A DNA stretch of 64,000 nt from Dehalobacter alkaniphilus (GCA_040500365.1 CP148031.1:2418001-2482000); one strand, 5' to 3'. Counted from the first letter of the stretch, positions 1 to 9,809 are shown. The notes: generated by a model not told the origin, from the letters alone. Program-made: numbers and translations.

Positions 1-625
1 CGGCAAAGTACGGGAATGCCTCATGAAAAGTCACGATATCCCGGTTCTTTACCCCATCCAGGGCCTGGTGCATTTTATCTTTTTCCTGTTCGAGCTTCGC
101 AATATACGCTGCAGTATTTTCCTGATATTTTTCAGCATTTTCGGGATCAAGAACCGCCAGCTGATCGCCAATATTCTGAACCTGTCTGATCGCTTTAGAT
201 ATACTCAGCCACACATGCGGATTTTCCCTTGTTTCATCCTGAATCAGGGTAATCCCTTCACTGGCGTCGATGATCTTCAAATCCGGCATCTGCTCTACAA
301 CCTTACCGAGGAATGATTCCATTCCCGCGCCGTTGATCACCAGAGCCTTAGCATCTTCCAGGCTTTTCAGATCTTCAGTCGTCAGGGCATAATCGTGGAG
401 ACAGCCGGTTGTAGGTTTGGTCATATTGACGACAGTCACGTTTGGAATATCCTTCGTGATGTTTAAGGTGAATAGATAAATCGGATAGAATGAAGTCGCA
501 ATTTTCAGCGATCCCCGACTGTCATCCGTATTCACCGCTGCACGCTCTTTCGCACCGCACCCGCTTAAGGTTACCATGATTGCCAGCAAAGCCGCGCAAA
601 AAGGTTTCGCCCATTTAAAAAACAT
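1..625 (-). CDS. znuA: Zinc ABC transporter substrate-binding lipoprotein, ZnuA/AdcA family (3' end outside window)
   Basis: Extracellular metal-binding lipoprotein of the cluster A-I family, which captures Zn2+ (some members Mn2+) and passes it to a membrane permease. About 208 codons are visible; the C-terminal part lies beyond the left edge. Seen in the translation: a hydrophobic signal segment ending in lipobox LSGC with Cys at residue 23, then CLHDYALT, NPHVWLS and TFHEAFPYF, which carry the three histidines expected to ligate the metal. Start: ATG at 625 has GGAAAG five bases upstream and gives a normal-length lipoprotein signal. An in-frame ATG at 703 (AGGGGAAA upstream) would add 26 charged residues and is the alternative. 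The gene is divergent from the Fur-family regulator at 1007 with a Zur-like box between them, which supports zinc rather than manganese. Confidence 0.88.
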   Translation of the reverse strand, partial: MFFKWAKPFCAALLAIMVTLSGCGAKERAAVNTDDSRGSLKIATSFYPIYLFTLNITKDIPNVTVVNMTKPTTGCLHDYALTTEDLKSLEDAKALVINGAGMESFLGKVVEQMPDLKIIDASEGITLIQDETRENPHVWLSISKAIRQVQNIGDQLAVLDPENAEKYQENTAAYIAKLEQEKDKMHQALDGVKNRDIVTFHEAFPYFA

Positions 626-729
626 TTCTTTCCTTTTGGTTCTATTTGCCCTATTCATTGCCGTCTTATCAATCACAGCCGTCTTTGCGATCTTAGCAGT
701 CATCAACTAATTTCCCCTATTTTCTTTTT

Positions 730-750
730 TGCAAATGGTTTGCATTTGCA
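730..750. promoter_or_regulatory. Zur/Fur-type operator for znuA
   Basis: A perfect 7-7-7 inverted repeat, TGCAAAT / GGTTTGC / ATTTGCA, lies between the divergent znuA and Fur-family genes. On the znuA strand a TATAAT -10 (766-771) lies about 15 bases upstream of it, so a bound repressor would sit at the transcription start. Fur-family operators are AT-rich dyads of this size. Assignment to the neighbouring regulator is inference. The rest of 626-1006 holds the promoters and no gene. Confidence 0.6.
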
Positions 751-839
751 TTAATATATAAATTGATTATACTACAAAAGTATGCATTTTATTCCCCTTG
801 ATTTAGAAATTATTCCAAATATTTTTTGGCAAAGTCATT

Positions 840-873
840 AATACTTTGTGAAGCTGTGTAAAAGTATTACAAT
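840..873 (+). promoter_or_regulatory. Promoter with embedded inverted repeat upstream of the Fur-family gene
   Basis: A TACAAT -10 (868-873) with a weak -35 TTGTGA (846-851) faces the regulator at 1007. A perfect 8-bp inverted repeat AATACTTT (840-847) / AAAGTATT (861-868) spans the interval between the two promoter boxes, where a repressor dyad is often found. It differs in sequence from the dyad at 730-750. Confidence 0.4.
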
Positions 874-1006
874 AGAGTCAGAGTCAGATATATAAGGCTG
901 AAATCATTAAAAATCTTCTGGAGCGACTGACAAAAACAACCTCATGATCAATTTGGGGGACACTGTTCCGTTGTGCGCAAAAATTTGACTAAAAGGACTG
1001 AATTCT

Positions 1007-1456
1007 TTGCCTGAAAACCAGCAAGACCCATTAAAAGAAATCATGAAAAAAGCAGGGATCAAGAATACCAAGCATAGGAACTTGATATTTGACCTGCTTC
1101 AAAATGCGGAAGAACCTCTGACGGCTGAGGAGATTTTTATTTCTCTAAAAGATAAAAGTTCGTCCATTTGCCTTTCTACCGTCTATCGTACGCTGGAAAA
1201 GCTGATGTCGGGCAATCTGCTTCTCAAAACAAATATCTCAGATGACGGCAAAGCCAGATATGAACTGAATCATGACCAGCATAAACACTATCTGATTTGT
1301 ATGAAGTGCAACAAACGGATCTCGATTGCGGACTGCCCAATGAAAGAATTCGAAAAGGCCCTGAAAGACCAGGCCAATTTTGATGTGATCCAGCACAAAC
1401 TGGAAATCTACGGTTACTGTCAGGACTGCAAGACCTCGCCGCAGCTAAAAAGATAA
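1007..1456 (+). CDS. Fur-family metalloregulator, probably Zur
   Basis: 149-residue repressor of the Fur/Zur/PerR family. The N-terminal winged helix (about residues 8-85) contains the recognition helix STVYRTLEKL. The C-terminal dimerisation domain has HKHYLICMKCN and YCQDC, i.e. the two CxxC pairs that hold structural zinc. Start is TTG at 1007 with AAAAGGA about nine bases upstream; no ATG fits better. Placement opposite znuA with a Zur-like box between them points to Zur, but PerR or Fur cannot be excluded from sequence alone. Its last 37 bases overlap the 3' end of convergent addA, so the two transcripts are antisense at their ends. Confidence 0.85.
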   Translation: MPENQQDPLKEIMKKAGIKNTKHRNLIFDLLQNAEEPLTAEEIFISLKDKSSSICLSTVYRTLEKLMSGNLLLKTNISDDGKARYELNHDQHKHYLICMKCNKRISIADCPMKEFEKALKDQANFDVIQHKLEIYGYCQDCKTSPQLKR

Positions 1457-4400
1457 AAGTACTTTTCTTTGACTTTTTTCCCTGTCAGCATTTCCAGCGC
1501 CCTGGCGTAATAGAGAATCTGCTGGCGGTACCTTTCTAGAATAATGCGGGATCCGCCTTCCGGAATCTGGTCCGTCTTATAGTCAACCAGGACAATCCCA
1601 TCCTCTTCCTCAAAATAACAGTCAATAATGCCCTGTAACAGGACGACCTCCTGCCCGCAGACACCTGCCGCCATGTCGGAGAATACTTCCCGGCATGGTA
1701 TTTCTATATTGAAGCGGACTTCACGGTTCACACTGCCTGAAGCCTTCATTCTGCATCCGAGCGGAGATTCGAGGAAAAGTCGTATCTTTTCCGGATCGAC
1801 GCTTTCGGCCTGCTGCTCTGTAAGCAGTTCTTTTTTAACCATTTCCTGAATCTGACTTGGGATATCATCGTGTTGAATATCCAGGTGCTGCATGACAAAA
1901 TGCAAAATTGTTCCGGCTTCTGCCGCATTCAGCCCTTTCTTTTCTTCGAGAAATAACGGCTTTTTGATCAGCTGCGGCAGGGAAGCCGATCCGTTTGCAA
2001 GCCCCAGCCCCATCTCTTCCGAAAGCTCCGCTTCCAGCCGTCTCTTCAGTTCGGTGACAGAGACTTTGGGCGGGATTCGGGTACTGGCAGTGAAGGTATA
2101 CTCCCAGCCAAGCCTTCGCGCAATCTCTTTCTTTACATCTTTGCGGTGGAGCCGATCACTGTCGCTGTCGTTATTATCACGATTATCTCTACTATCGTTA
2201 TTATCGTTTTTATCATCATTAACTTCGGTATCACCGTGATCTTCGGTCTCCTGATGTAAACCGGCCAGCCATCGGATGAATGTTTCTTCTTCCTGTTCCT
2301 GAACGGCTGATCTGCCAAGAAGCTCATTTTTTGTCCACATGCGGATCTGCCATTCGGACGGATCGTCAAGCAGACCGTTTCCCGGTGCTCCCTCTGTTAC
2401 ATCGGTAGGATACCCGAGCCAGCCGGTCCGAGTGGCAGTGCTGCAGCCCCGGTGCTTTATGAGTGCCGGCCCGATCCAGTCCAGATATTTTTCTCCTTTG
2501 AATACTTCGTATGCAGGCAGCTTTTCCTGATCACCTGCAGCAGCTTTAGACCATTTATTCAACGCCTTCCGGGCATTGGAAACTGCTCCGGAGATAATCA
2601 GCTTTTCCCTGGCTCTGGTCAAGGCCACATAGAGAATCCGCATTTCTTCCGACAGGGTCTCCATCCTGATTTGTTCCCGAATTGCATATTTAGGAACAGA
2701 CGGATACGCTATCCTGAGCCTCGGATCCGCAACGTCAGGACCGAGTCCAAGCTCCTGGTGAAATAAAATACTCCTGTTTAAATCCTGAAAGTTAAATTTC
2801 TTGCCGCATCCGGCCAAAATAACGACCGGGAATTCCAGCCCTTTGCTTTTATGAATACTCATAATCCGGACGACATTATCATTTTCACCAAGGATTTTAG
2901 CACTGCCAAAATCACCCTGGTTGCTTTTTAGCTTGTCAATGAAATTAATAAAATTGAACAGCCCTTTAAAGCTCGTTTCCTCATATTGTCTGGCCCGTTC
3001 AAATAGAATCCGGAGATTGGCCTGACGCTGCACGCCCCCAGGCATCGCTCCGACAATCCCATAATAGCCTGTCTCGGTATAAAGCTGCCAGAGCAGCCTG
3101 TCGGCAGACAGATATTGAGCGGTGTCCCGCCATCTGTGAAGGTTGTTCAGGAACATTGCTGCTTTCTTTTTCAGCGTTTCTTTTTCAGGTGTTGCGTTTT
3201 TCATCTTTTTTATCTCAGATTTTCCGTCCACGAGTTGGTTCTGAAATTTGATTTCCGGCTTACTGCTCTCTAATTCGTTATCAGGCTTTCTGCTCTCTGG
3301 TTCAGGGGTATCCTCTTCTGCCGTCTCTTCCACCAACTGTTTGATCGCCTCATAGATTGGCACATGCCGTCTGTTAAGCCGCAGCCCGGCGAGTTCATCA
3401 GATGAGAAAGCGGCCAGCGGCGATCTCAGAACGGCCAATAACGGAATATCCTGCAACGGATTATCAATGATCTGGAGCAGTGACAGGATTACCTGTACCT
3501 CGGAAGACTTGAAAAATCCTGTGCCGGTATCAGCAAAGGCAGGGATGCCAGCCGCCGTCAGTTCCTCTGTGAATACCTCGGACCAGTTCCGGGTGGTCCG
3601 GAGAAGAATGACAATGTCGCTGCAACGCAGCTCTCGGTATGCTTTGCTTTCCTTATCATAAACTGCCGTCCGTCTGCCCTGTTCGTCCGGCTGGAATAGC
3701 TCCTCTATCCTTCGTACCGCAAAACGGGCTTCACACTGGATCGCATCCAGCATACCCGGGTCAATCTGTTCCGTTTCATCAGAGAGTCCATTTGAGGCGT
3801 CCGCAAACTCCGTCAATTCCTGTTCTTCCTGACCTGAACTGTCAGAAAATCCGTTTTCCTGATCCAACCGCTCCGGATCACCTGTTTGAATAAGATGAAA
3901 TTCTACGGATCCGCCAACAGTCAGCTGTTCCTGGTCATTTTCGGCAAAGACGGCTCCCGGATTCAAAGCCTCGTTGTCATTGTAGTCCAGTTCCCCGACC
4001 TGCACCGACATGATCTGCCTGAAAATGTAGTTAACAGCATCAACCACTTCCCGGCGGCTGCGGAAATTCTTATACAGGCAAATTTTCCGATGGCTGGCGC
4101 CTTGTTCCGGAGAGTAACTGTGATACTTCTCCAGAAACAGTTCCGGTTTAGCCTGTCTGAATCTGTAAATACTCTGTTTGACATCTCCGACCATAAAGAC
4201 ATTCGGTCTGGCTGATCCTGTGCGGGAAATCATCTGAAGCAAAATCTCCTGGACCAGATTGCTGTCCTGGTACTCATCGACCAGAATTTCCGCGAAACGT
4301 TCCTGATAGCGTTTGGCTGCTTCAGACGGCACATACGCTCCCGTTTCATCCTGCACCGTCAGAATTTCGAGGCAAAAATGCTCCAGGTCATTAAAATCCA

Positions 4401-5502
4401 CCAGAGACTTGCCATTCTTTTTCAACGCATATCTGCGTTCAAATTCAACAACCAGTCTGCTCAGACACTGCATCAGCGGCCGAAGGGTCTGCAAATCTGC
4501 TCTGATTTCTGCCGAATCAGCTGCCAGAGCCCGTTCTTTCAGTTTACCAATCTTCTTTTTGACCTGATCCCGGATTTCTTTGACCTGCTCCTGAACAGCT
4601 TTATCCGCATCTTTGCCGGCTGACGGCAGTCTTTGAAACGGGTAGTTCCGGACTGTTTGGCCAAGGTCATCCCATCTGGCATTACGCTCTTCCAGACAAA
4701 GCTCCCGGATATGCTGTAAAAAGCAGTATTCTTCCTCGAAGACAGGACGGTATTTATCCAGTCCGGCACCAGGCTGCAGAAGCGCAACTGCGGCCTGCAT
4801 ATTCTGTATCAGTCCCTCAATTTCGAGCCCGATACTTTTAAGCAGGACTTTTCCCCAGCAGGTCTGACTGAAATCCGTACCTTCGGGTATGCCGAAACGC
4901 CCTGTCATCTCTGCAAGCCATTTTTCCGGCCAGGGACTGCTTTGTATAAACGTATGCAAATTCAGCACCATGTCCTGTAAGGCCTGATCGTCCCTGTTGC
5001 CGCCATAACACTCTAAAAGTTCAAAAAAATCCTGATTCTCGGCATTCTCTTCATACATTTCATCGAACAGGTCATTGAGTACTTCCATTTTCATCAGCAT
5101 CGTTTCCGTCTCATCGGCAATCCGGAAAGACGGATCAATATTAATGGCCTGGAAGTTACTGCGGATGACCTCAAGACAAAACGAGTGAATGGTTGTAATA
5201 CTGGCTTTGCTCAACAGCGTCAGCTGTTTTTGCATATTGGAAGACCCCGGATTGCTTTCCTGTACTGCAGCGAGCGCTTCGGCAATCCTTTCCCTCATCT
5301 CTGCCGCAGCTGCATTGGTAAACGTCACCACGAGCAGCCGGTCAATGTCCACAGGATCATGGCTGTCTGTAATTCTTTGGATGATCCGTTCCACAAGCAC
5401 GGCCGTCTTGCCGGCCCCGGCGGCCGCTGCAACCAGCAGGTTGCAGTCCTTGGCCGTAATTGCTTCCCATTGTTCATTCGTCCATTTCGTCTGATCAGTC
5501 AT
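1420..5502 (-). CDS. addA: ATP-dependent helicase/nuclease subunit A (AddA)
   Basis: Helicase-nuclease subunit of AddAB, which resects double-strand breaks for RecA loading. 1360 residues, against about 1230 in Bacillus. Seen: UvrD-type Walker A AAAAGAGKTAVL (25-36), Walker B LVDEYQDSN (about 407), helicase motifs RILYVALTRAREKL, and the RecB-family nuclease motif VDYKTDQI near the C terminus (about 1304). The extra length comes from two low-complexity insertions: a Glu/Lys/Ser stretch near 720-775 and an Asp/Asn-rich stretch near 1083-1120. ATG at 5502 overlaps the addB stop by eight bases, so translation is coupled. Its 3' end overlaps the convergent Fur-family gene. Confidence 0.97.
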   Translation of the reverse strand: MTDQTKWTNEQWEAITAKDCNLLVAAAAGAGKTAVLVERIIQRITDSHDPVDIDRLLVVTFTNAAAAEMRERIAEALAAVQESNPGSSNMQKQLTLLSKASITTIHSFCLEVIRSNFQAINIDPSFRIADETETMLMKMEVLNDLFDEMYEENAENQDFFELLECYGGNRDDQALQDMVLNLHTFIQSSPWPEKWLAEMTGRFGIPEGTDFSQTCWGKVLLKSIGLEIEGLIQNMQAAVALLQPGAGLDKYRPVFEEEYCFLQHIRELCLEERNARWDDLGQTVRNYPFQRLPSAGKDADKAVQEQVKEIRDQVKKKIGKLKERALAADSAEIRADLQTLRPLMQCLSRLVVEFERRYALKKNGKSLVDFNDLEHFCLEILTVQDETGAYVPSEAAKRYQERFAEILVDEYQDSNLVQEILLQMISRTGSARPNVFMVGDVKQSIYRFRQAKPELFLEKYHSYSPEQGASHRKICLYKNFRSRREVVDAVNYIFRQIMSVQVGELDYNDNEALNPGAVFAENDQEQLTVGGSVEFHLIQTGDPERLDQENGFSDSSGQEEQELTEFADASNGLSDETEQIDPGMLDAIQCEARFAVRRIEELFQPDEQGRRTAVYDKESKAYRELRCSDIVILLRTTRNWSEVFTEELTAAGIPAFADTGTGFFKSSEVQVILSLLQIIDNPLQDIPLLAVLRSPLAAFSSDELAGLRLNRRHVPIYEAIKQLVEETAEEDTPEPESRKPDNELESSKPEIKFQNQLVDGKSEIKKMKNATPEKETLKKKAAMFLNNLHRWRDTAQYLSADRLLWQLYTETGYYGIVGAMPGGVQRQANLRILFERARQYEETSFKGLFNFINFIDKLKSNQGDFGSAKILGENDNVVRIMSIHKSKGLEFPVVILAGCGKKFNFQDLNRSILFHQELGLGPDVADPRLRIAYPSVPKYAIREQIRMETLSEEMRILYVALTRAREKLIISGAVSNARKALNKWSKAAAGDQEKLPAYEVFKGEKYLDWIGPALIKHRGCSTATRTGWLGYPTDVTEGAPGNGLLDDPSEWQIRMWTKNELLGRSAVQEQEEETFIRWLAGLHQETEDHGDTEVNDDKNDNNDSRDNRDNNDSDSDRLHRKDVKKEIARRLGWEYTFTASTRIPPKVSVTELKRRLEAELSEEMGLGLANGSASLPQLIKKPLFLEEKKGLNAAEAGTILHFVMQHLDIQHDDIPSQIQEMVKKELLTEQQAESVDPEKIRLFLESPLGCRMKASGSVNREVRFNIEIPCREVFSDMAAGVCGQEVVLLQGIIDCYFEEEDGIVLVDYKTDQIPEGGSRIILERYRQQILYYARALEMLTGKKVKEKYFYLFSCGEVLQS

Positions 5503-8500
5503 GATTTTGTTCCGCCTTCATGATATCGTTCCAGATTTCCTCATCCCCACGGTCGGTCAGCAACCGGAAGCTGTTTTCCTTTCTGGCCGGATCAAATTGG
5601 CAGACTGCTGCGTAGCAGCAGTAGGTACACGAGGTTATCCGCTTTTTCTTGTACGGCGTGATCGAAACACTGCCGCTCATCATTTCCTCACATAAGTTTT
5701 TCAGAAGGTTTCGGACATATTCTCTGAGGATTTCAAATTGTTCCAGGGTAGCTGCCGATGATTTGCCCAGAAGGTCTCCCTTATTGATCCTGGCCGGAAT
5801 AATTAGCGAAGTGCCGTCGATGGTCCGATCCATTTCCTTAATCAATTTGACATCCGCGAGCAGCAGGCCCTTCATCTTAAGCTGTTTCATAATGTCCAGC
5901 TCGATCTCTTCCTCCGTAAGCCTGCCGTCGGCCCTGACGATAGGATCATCGATCCGGAAATACAGGATGCCTCCCGGCAGGACTGGTTTTTCCGTCTCCA
6001 GCCCGCTGTTCTGCCAGAGGGCATCGAGATACGTGAACAACTGGATCTGCAGTCCATAATAAACGTCGGCCAGTTTGAAATCCTTGCTCCCAGATTTATA
6101 ATCCACGATTCTGAGGTAGGTCCCTTCTTCAGCTTCCAGCGCATCGACCCTGTCAATCCTCCCGCTTAAAGATACCTTCCGGCCTGAATCAAGTTCAATC
6201 ACAATCGGCGGGAACTTTTCCCGCTCGCCAAATCCAAGCTCATAACCCAACGGCTCAAAGCCGCTGCGCCTGAGGTGCTCCGCAATCATCCAGACCGCAC
6301 GCGTGATAACCCTTTTCAGTCTCAAGGCAAGTGAAGTATACCGTTGGGAGGCTGTGAGTCCGGAACCCTGCATATTCTGAAGTATTTCGTCTACAATCGC
6401 CGAGACTTTTTCCCGGCACCACGGTCTTTCCATCTCTCGCCAAGAGATTTGCTGCTGTGCCGCCTCCAGCGAAAATCTTTCAAGAACGGCATGCATAAAC
6501 GTCCCGACATCCGGCGGGCTAAATTGATAAATCTTTCTTTCTTTGGCTTCAAGTCCATATTGAAGATAAAATGCGAACTGACAGGACGCATATTTTTCGA
6601 GCCTCGATGCACTGGTATGAGCCGATGCGCCATACAATGCCGTTATTTTTGCTGAGCTGACCGGCTCGGCAATATTTCTGGCTGAAAATGCTGTCTGAAG
6701 CGCCTCACAGCGCGGTTTCCATTCTTCCAGTCCATTGTACCAGCGATAGACATCCTGCCACCAGCCGTTGATTTCCAGCCCTTCTGCCTTACAGCGGAAA
6801 GCTGCAACCATTTGTTTAAAAGAAGGGGATTTCCCTGTCAGCAGCTCAAGTTCATCACTTTCGATCCAGGTGTTTTTTGTCTCGGCATTTTCTTTACCAG
6901 CAGCAAACCTGGATAGCACTGGAATCAGCGTACTGTTTTCCGAAATTTCCGGGAACAGCTTCCTCAGCCGGTAAATCACCAACGAAGGCCGCAAGCTTCG
7001 GCCTTCCTGGTCGGCGATCGGCCAGCTCAGGTGAAGATAAGAAGATGCGGTCGTCAAAGATCGGTAAATCAGATACTGGGCCTGAAAAGCCTGCGTTCGG
7101 GTGTCATTAGCCAGTTCGACACCCAATGTATTCAGCACAGCACGGTCCGCATCAGCCAGGATGCCTTCCGTCTGAGCAGAGGAAGGGAACACCCCGTCAT
7201 TGACCCCTAAAATAAAAAGTGCTTTGATCTCATGGCTTCGAAACCGCTCGATGCTGCCGATCAAAACCTGATCCAGGGAAGCCGGTATCAACCCGATCCG
7301 GTATTCGGCAAAGCCAATTTTCAGGGTATCCGCAAAGTTTTCAAGACTCAAAGGCTCCTCATCCATGATCTCCACAGTCTGATCCAGTACGTTCATCAGG
7401 ATATTCCAAACCTGGCCGTATTCATTAGCCAGACTCAGCATTCCCTGCCTTCTGAATTCTTCCATGGCTGTTTCCAGCCTGGCCGGGACGCCTATCCCGC
7501 AAAGAAAATCATATAAGGCCTCGCAGATTTCCGAAGCCTTTTTTCTGTTCTTGGTTTTGGCGCGGAATTGAAGAAGCGGGGCTACAATCTCGCGTCTGGT
7601 CTGATTGATCTCCTTCAGCTCCGTTTCGGCCTTTTCCACATCTTGAGACCGGTAATTTTCTTCCGGCAGTAAGCCTGGACGCATTGACCAGTCTTCATTT
7701 TTCGTCCAGCGGCTTCCGCGGACTCCGCAGGCCAGTACATAATTTTCAATGCGGTCCATACGCTCCCTGTCCAGACCGGTCAATCCGGTTTTCAGATACG
7801 CAAATACCGCTTCATAAGACCAGTGGTCGTTAAATATGTCGAGCATCGCCAGAATCATTCTGACCAGCGGATGATCCGTGATCTCGGTCTTACTGTCCAA
7901 AAAATACGGAATTTCATACTCAGCAAAAACAGTTTCCAGGAAACTCCGGTAGCCGTCCAGATTTCCGGTGACTACGGCGATATCTCTGTATCTGAGCCCT
8001 CCATCCCGGCAGAGCCTGACTATGTCTGCCGCTGCAGCTTCAATCTCCGTATAGACATTCACCGAAGCATGCAGGGAGATATCCCTGGTTGCTTCTGGAT
8101 ATACCCGGTACGGATAGGCATCATAATATCGTTCGAGGTGGGACAACTCTCTACTGTAGCGGAACCTGGGCAGAGGAACTTCCGCCAAATGAACCGGCGG
8201 CTCAATCTTCAAACCCGCCTCCTGGCAGATTTTCTTAAACTTACGGTACACGCCTTTAACTTCAGAGAATACATCGGTTTCCATCAGACCTTCTTCATCA
8301 AGACAGTCCGTACACAGACAAATGTTCACCCTGTTCACCTTAAGCAGCAGCCTTGTGATGACTTTGTATTCCTGCGGTGTAAATCCGGCAAAACCATCAA
8401 CCCAGATTTCTGCGCCGTCAAAAATGTTCGTGGATTCCAGCTTGACTGCCGCCAGGGCAAGATCATCGTCACTGTCCCGGTATCTTTGCCGGATCAATTC

Positions 8501-8998
8501 CTCGAACCCGAAATAGACGGCATTCAGTTCGGTCAGTTTGTCCTTGAGCGGCTGATCCGCCATACCGGCAATGACGTTCTGCAGATCTTCCGGCGTGACA
8601 TTATATCTTTTCAGTTCCGTGATCAACCCAGAAAGCGAGCTGACAAACCCCTTGCGGCCGGCTGATCTCGCATAGAACTTCAGTTCGTCTTTGATCTGCG
8701 TTAAAATTCGATAAATCAGCATGCTTTTGCCGGCTGGATGAATATGCGGATACGTGATTCCACCCGCCTCATTAAATACCCTGAATGCTAGGCGGCGGAA
8801 ACTTAATACTTCCGTCTTTAAAATACCGCCGGTCTTCAGCACATTAATCAAGTCTCTCTCCGCCTGCAGCGTATACTGTTCCGGCACAAGCAGCACCAGC
8901 GGATGATCCGCTCCGGTGTTGATACGTTCCTTTATTTCGTTCAAGCAATAGCTGGACTTGCCGCTGCCGGACCGTCCATAGATAAACCTAAGACTCAT
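5495..8998 (-). CDS. addB: ATP-dependent nuclease subunit B (AddB)
   Basis: Second subunit of AddAB, 1167 residues, normal for the family. Seen: Walker A GRSGSGKS (8-15), a RecB-type nuclease domain with VDYKSGSKDF, and the split 4Fe-4S cysteine set typical of AddB: one Cys in EKYASCQFAF and three in the C-terminal SCTYCCYAAVC. This iron-sulfur staple stabilises the nuclease domain in known AddB proteins. First gene of the addBA operon, eight-base overlap with addA. Confidence 0.97.
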   Translation of the reverse strand: MSLRFIYGRSGSGKSSYCLNEIKERINTGADHPLVLLVPEQYTLQAERDLINVLKTGGILKTEVLSFRRLAFRVFNEAGGITYPHIHPAGKSMLIYRILTQIKDELKFYARSAGRKGFVSSLSGLITELKRYNVTPEDLQNVIAGMADQPLKDKLTELNAVYFGFEELIRQRYRDSDDDLALAAVKLESTNIFDGAEIWVDGFAGFTPQEYKVITRLLLKVNRVNICLCTDCLDEEGLMETDVFSEVKGVYRKFKKICQEAGLKIEPPVHLAEVPLPRFRYSRELSHLERYYDAYPYRVYPEATRDISLHASVNVYTEIEAAAADIVRLCRDGGLRYRDIAVVTGNLDGYRSFLETVFAEYEIPYFLDSKTEITDHPLVRMILAMLDIFNDHWSYEAVFAYLKTGLTGLDRERMDRIENYVLACGVRGSRWTKNEDWSMRPGLLPEENYRSQDVEKAETELKEINQTRREIVAPLLQFRAKTKNRKKASEICEALYDFLCGIGVPARLETAMEEFRRQGMLSLANEYGQVWNILMNVLDQTVEIMDEEPLSLENFADTLKIGFAEYRIGLIPASLDQVLIGSIERFRSHEIKALFILGVNDGVFPSSAQTEGILADADRAVLNTLGVELANDTRTQAFQAQYLIYRSLTTASSYLHLSWPIADQEGRSLRPSLVIYRLRKLFPEISENSTLIPVLSRFAAGKENAETKNTWIESDELELLTGKSPSFKQMVAAFRCKAEGLEINGWWQDVYRWYNGLEEWKPRCEALQTAFSARNIAEPVSSAKITALYGASAHTSASRLEKYASCQFAFYLQYGLEAKERKIYQFSPPDVGTFMHAVLERFSLEAAQQQISWREMERPWCREKVSAIVDEILQNMQGSGLTASQRYTSLALRLKRVITRAVWMIAEHLRRSGFEPLGYELGFGEREKFPPIVIELDSGRKVSLSGRIDRVDALEAEEGTYLRIVDYKSGSKDFKLADVYYGLQIQLFTYLDALWQNSGLETEKPVLPGGILYFRIDDPIVRADGRLTEEEIELDIMKQLKMKGLLLADVKLIKEMDRTIDGTSLIIPARINKGDLLGKSSAATLEQFEILREYVRNLLKNLCEEMMSGSVSITPYKKKRITSCTYCCYAAVCQFDPARKENSFRLLTDRGDEEIWNDIMKAEQNHD

Positions 8999-9067
8999 CC
9001 TGATGTTCTCCGATCATCTGAGAATTAACTAACTAGTTTCTCCTGAAAAAGTCCAATTTGCAAACTG

Positions 9068-9076
9068 ATTATACCA
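9068..9076 (-). promoter_or_regulatory. Extended -10 promoter for addBA
   Basis: On the minus strand TGG directly followed by TATAAT forms an extended -10 element 70 bases upstream of the addB start; no good -35 box is visible, as is common with extended -10 promoters. Confidence 0.45.
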
Positions 9077-9122
9077 AATCAGATTTTGGGTAGACCCTAT
9101 TCTCTAACTTTTTTCATTTTCC

Positions 9123-9376
9123 TTATGTCAATTTGCCGCTTCCGCTGCCAGAAAATGCATCATTAGCGTGTTTAGCCAACTTATTAAGCCAGCCATGCAA
9201 AGTATTAGCACTCTAATATCTAACTCACGTGCGACTTTGGCAACCGGTTTGCCACTTTCCTTAAAGCGACTGACGGCCATCAATTTGTATTCGCGATCAA
9301 ATGTTCTCAAAATGGACACCTCTGTGATTAATTTTATCACACGTTCTGTGTGTCCATAAAATCGCGGTAAGGTCAC
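9123..9376 (-). pseudogene. IS3-family transposase OrfA remnant, frameshifted and truncated
   Basis: The reading frame begins FDREYKLMAVSRFKESGK and VAKVARELDI, the helix-turn-helix start of an IS3-family OrfA. After ELDIR the sense continues in another frame as ANTLHGWLNKL and AKHANDAFSGSGSGKL, then TAA at 9123. A single-base indel near 9208-9215 therefore breaks the gene. No orfB follows: the next 120 bases up to addB are non-coding. An isolated relic, not a functional element. Confidence 0.75.
9313..9356. repeat. Inverted repeat at the IS3 relic boundary
   Basis: TGGACAC (9313-9319) pairs with GTGTCCA (9350-9356), with an inner GTGAT/ATCAC pair. It lies at the 5' side of the OrfA relic, where an IS3 terminal region and promoter would be. 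It may be what is left of the insertion sequence end. Confidence 0.4.
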
Positions 9377-9482
9377 TCTGTCTTTTCTTGAATGAAACTA
9401 CTGCAAAAATTGTACAGAATATTGGTGCCAGAAACGAAAAACTAAAATCTTTTGAACTAACCGGAAAGGGCAATACCTTTGT

Positions 9483-9809
9483 TTAATCGGCCAACTGCTT
9501 TTCTGTTTTGCTTAAAAATATCTGCAACGCTTCACAGATATCGATATTCATACGCTCAGCTAAAATAATCAGCCACCATATGCATTCACCAAGTTTATGC
9601 TCCAGTTCAGACACTGTCTCTCCACTTTTTGGCCAACGCTCTTGCTGAGACATTGTCAGACGCCCCACTAAACCAGCGTCTGTCAAAAAAGCCAAAGCAT
9701 CTTCTTCTACTGTCCATTCTTTTTCATGATATTGCCTTTCCAATTGATGATAGCATTTTCTTATTTGAACGGAACGTTCAACTACCTCACTAAAGTTCAT
9801 ATCTTTCAT
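9483..9809 (-). CDS. MazG-like nucleotide pyrophosphohydrolase-like protein
   Basis: 108 residues. The C-terminal half, with SELEHKLGECIWWLIILAER and MNIDICEALQIF, has the helical pattern of MazG-type all-alpha NTP pyrophosphohydrolases (EExxD-like helix followed by LAxxxxIDxxEA). The acidic metal-binding positions are only partly conserved (ELEHKLGE), so catalytic activity is uncertain. Known MazG-like enzymes hydrolyse non-canonical or excess NTPs. It stands alone between relic sequences, with a GA-rich but weak ribosome binding site. Confidence 0.55.
   Translation of the reverse strand: MKDMNFSEVVERSVQIRKCYHQLERQYHEKEWTVEEDALAFLTDAGLVGRLTMSQQERWPKSGETVSELEHKLGECIWWLIILAERMNIDICEALQIFLSKTEKQLAD

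Noticed and set aside
7823..8665. 280-codon plus-strand frame inside addB
   Set aside because: Antisense shadow of a well-supported gene; no domain, no ribosome binding site.
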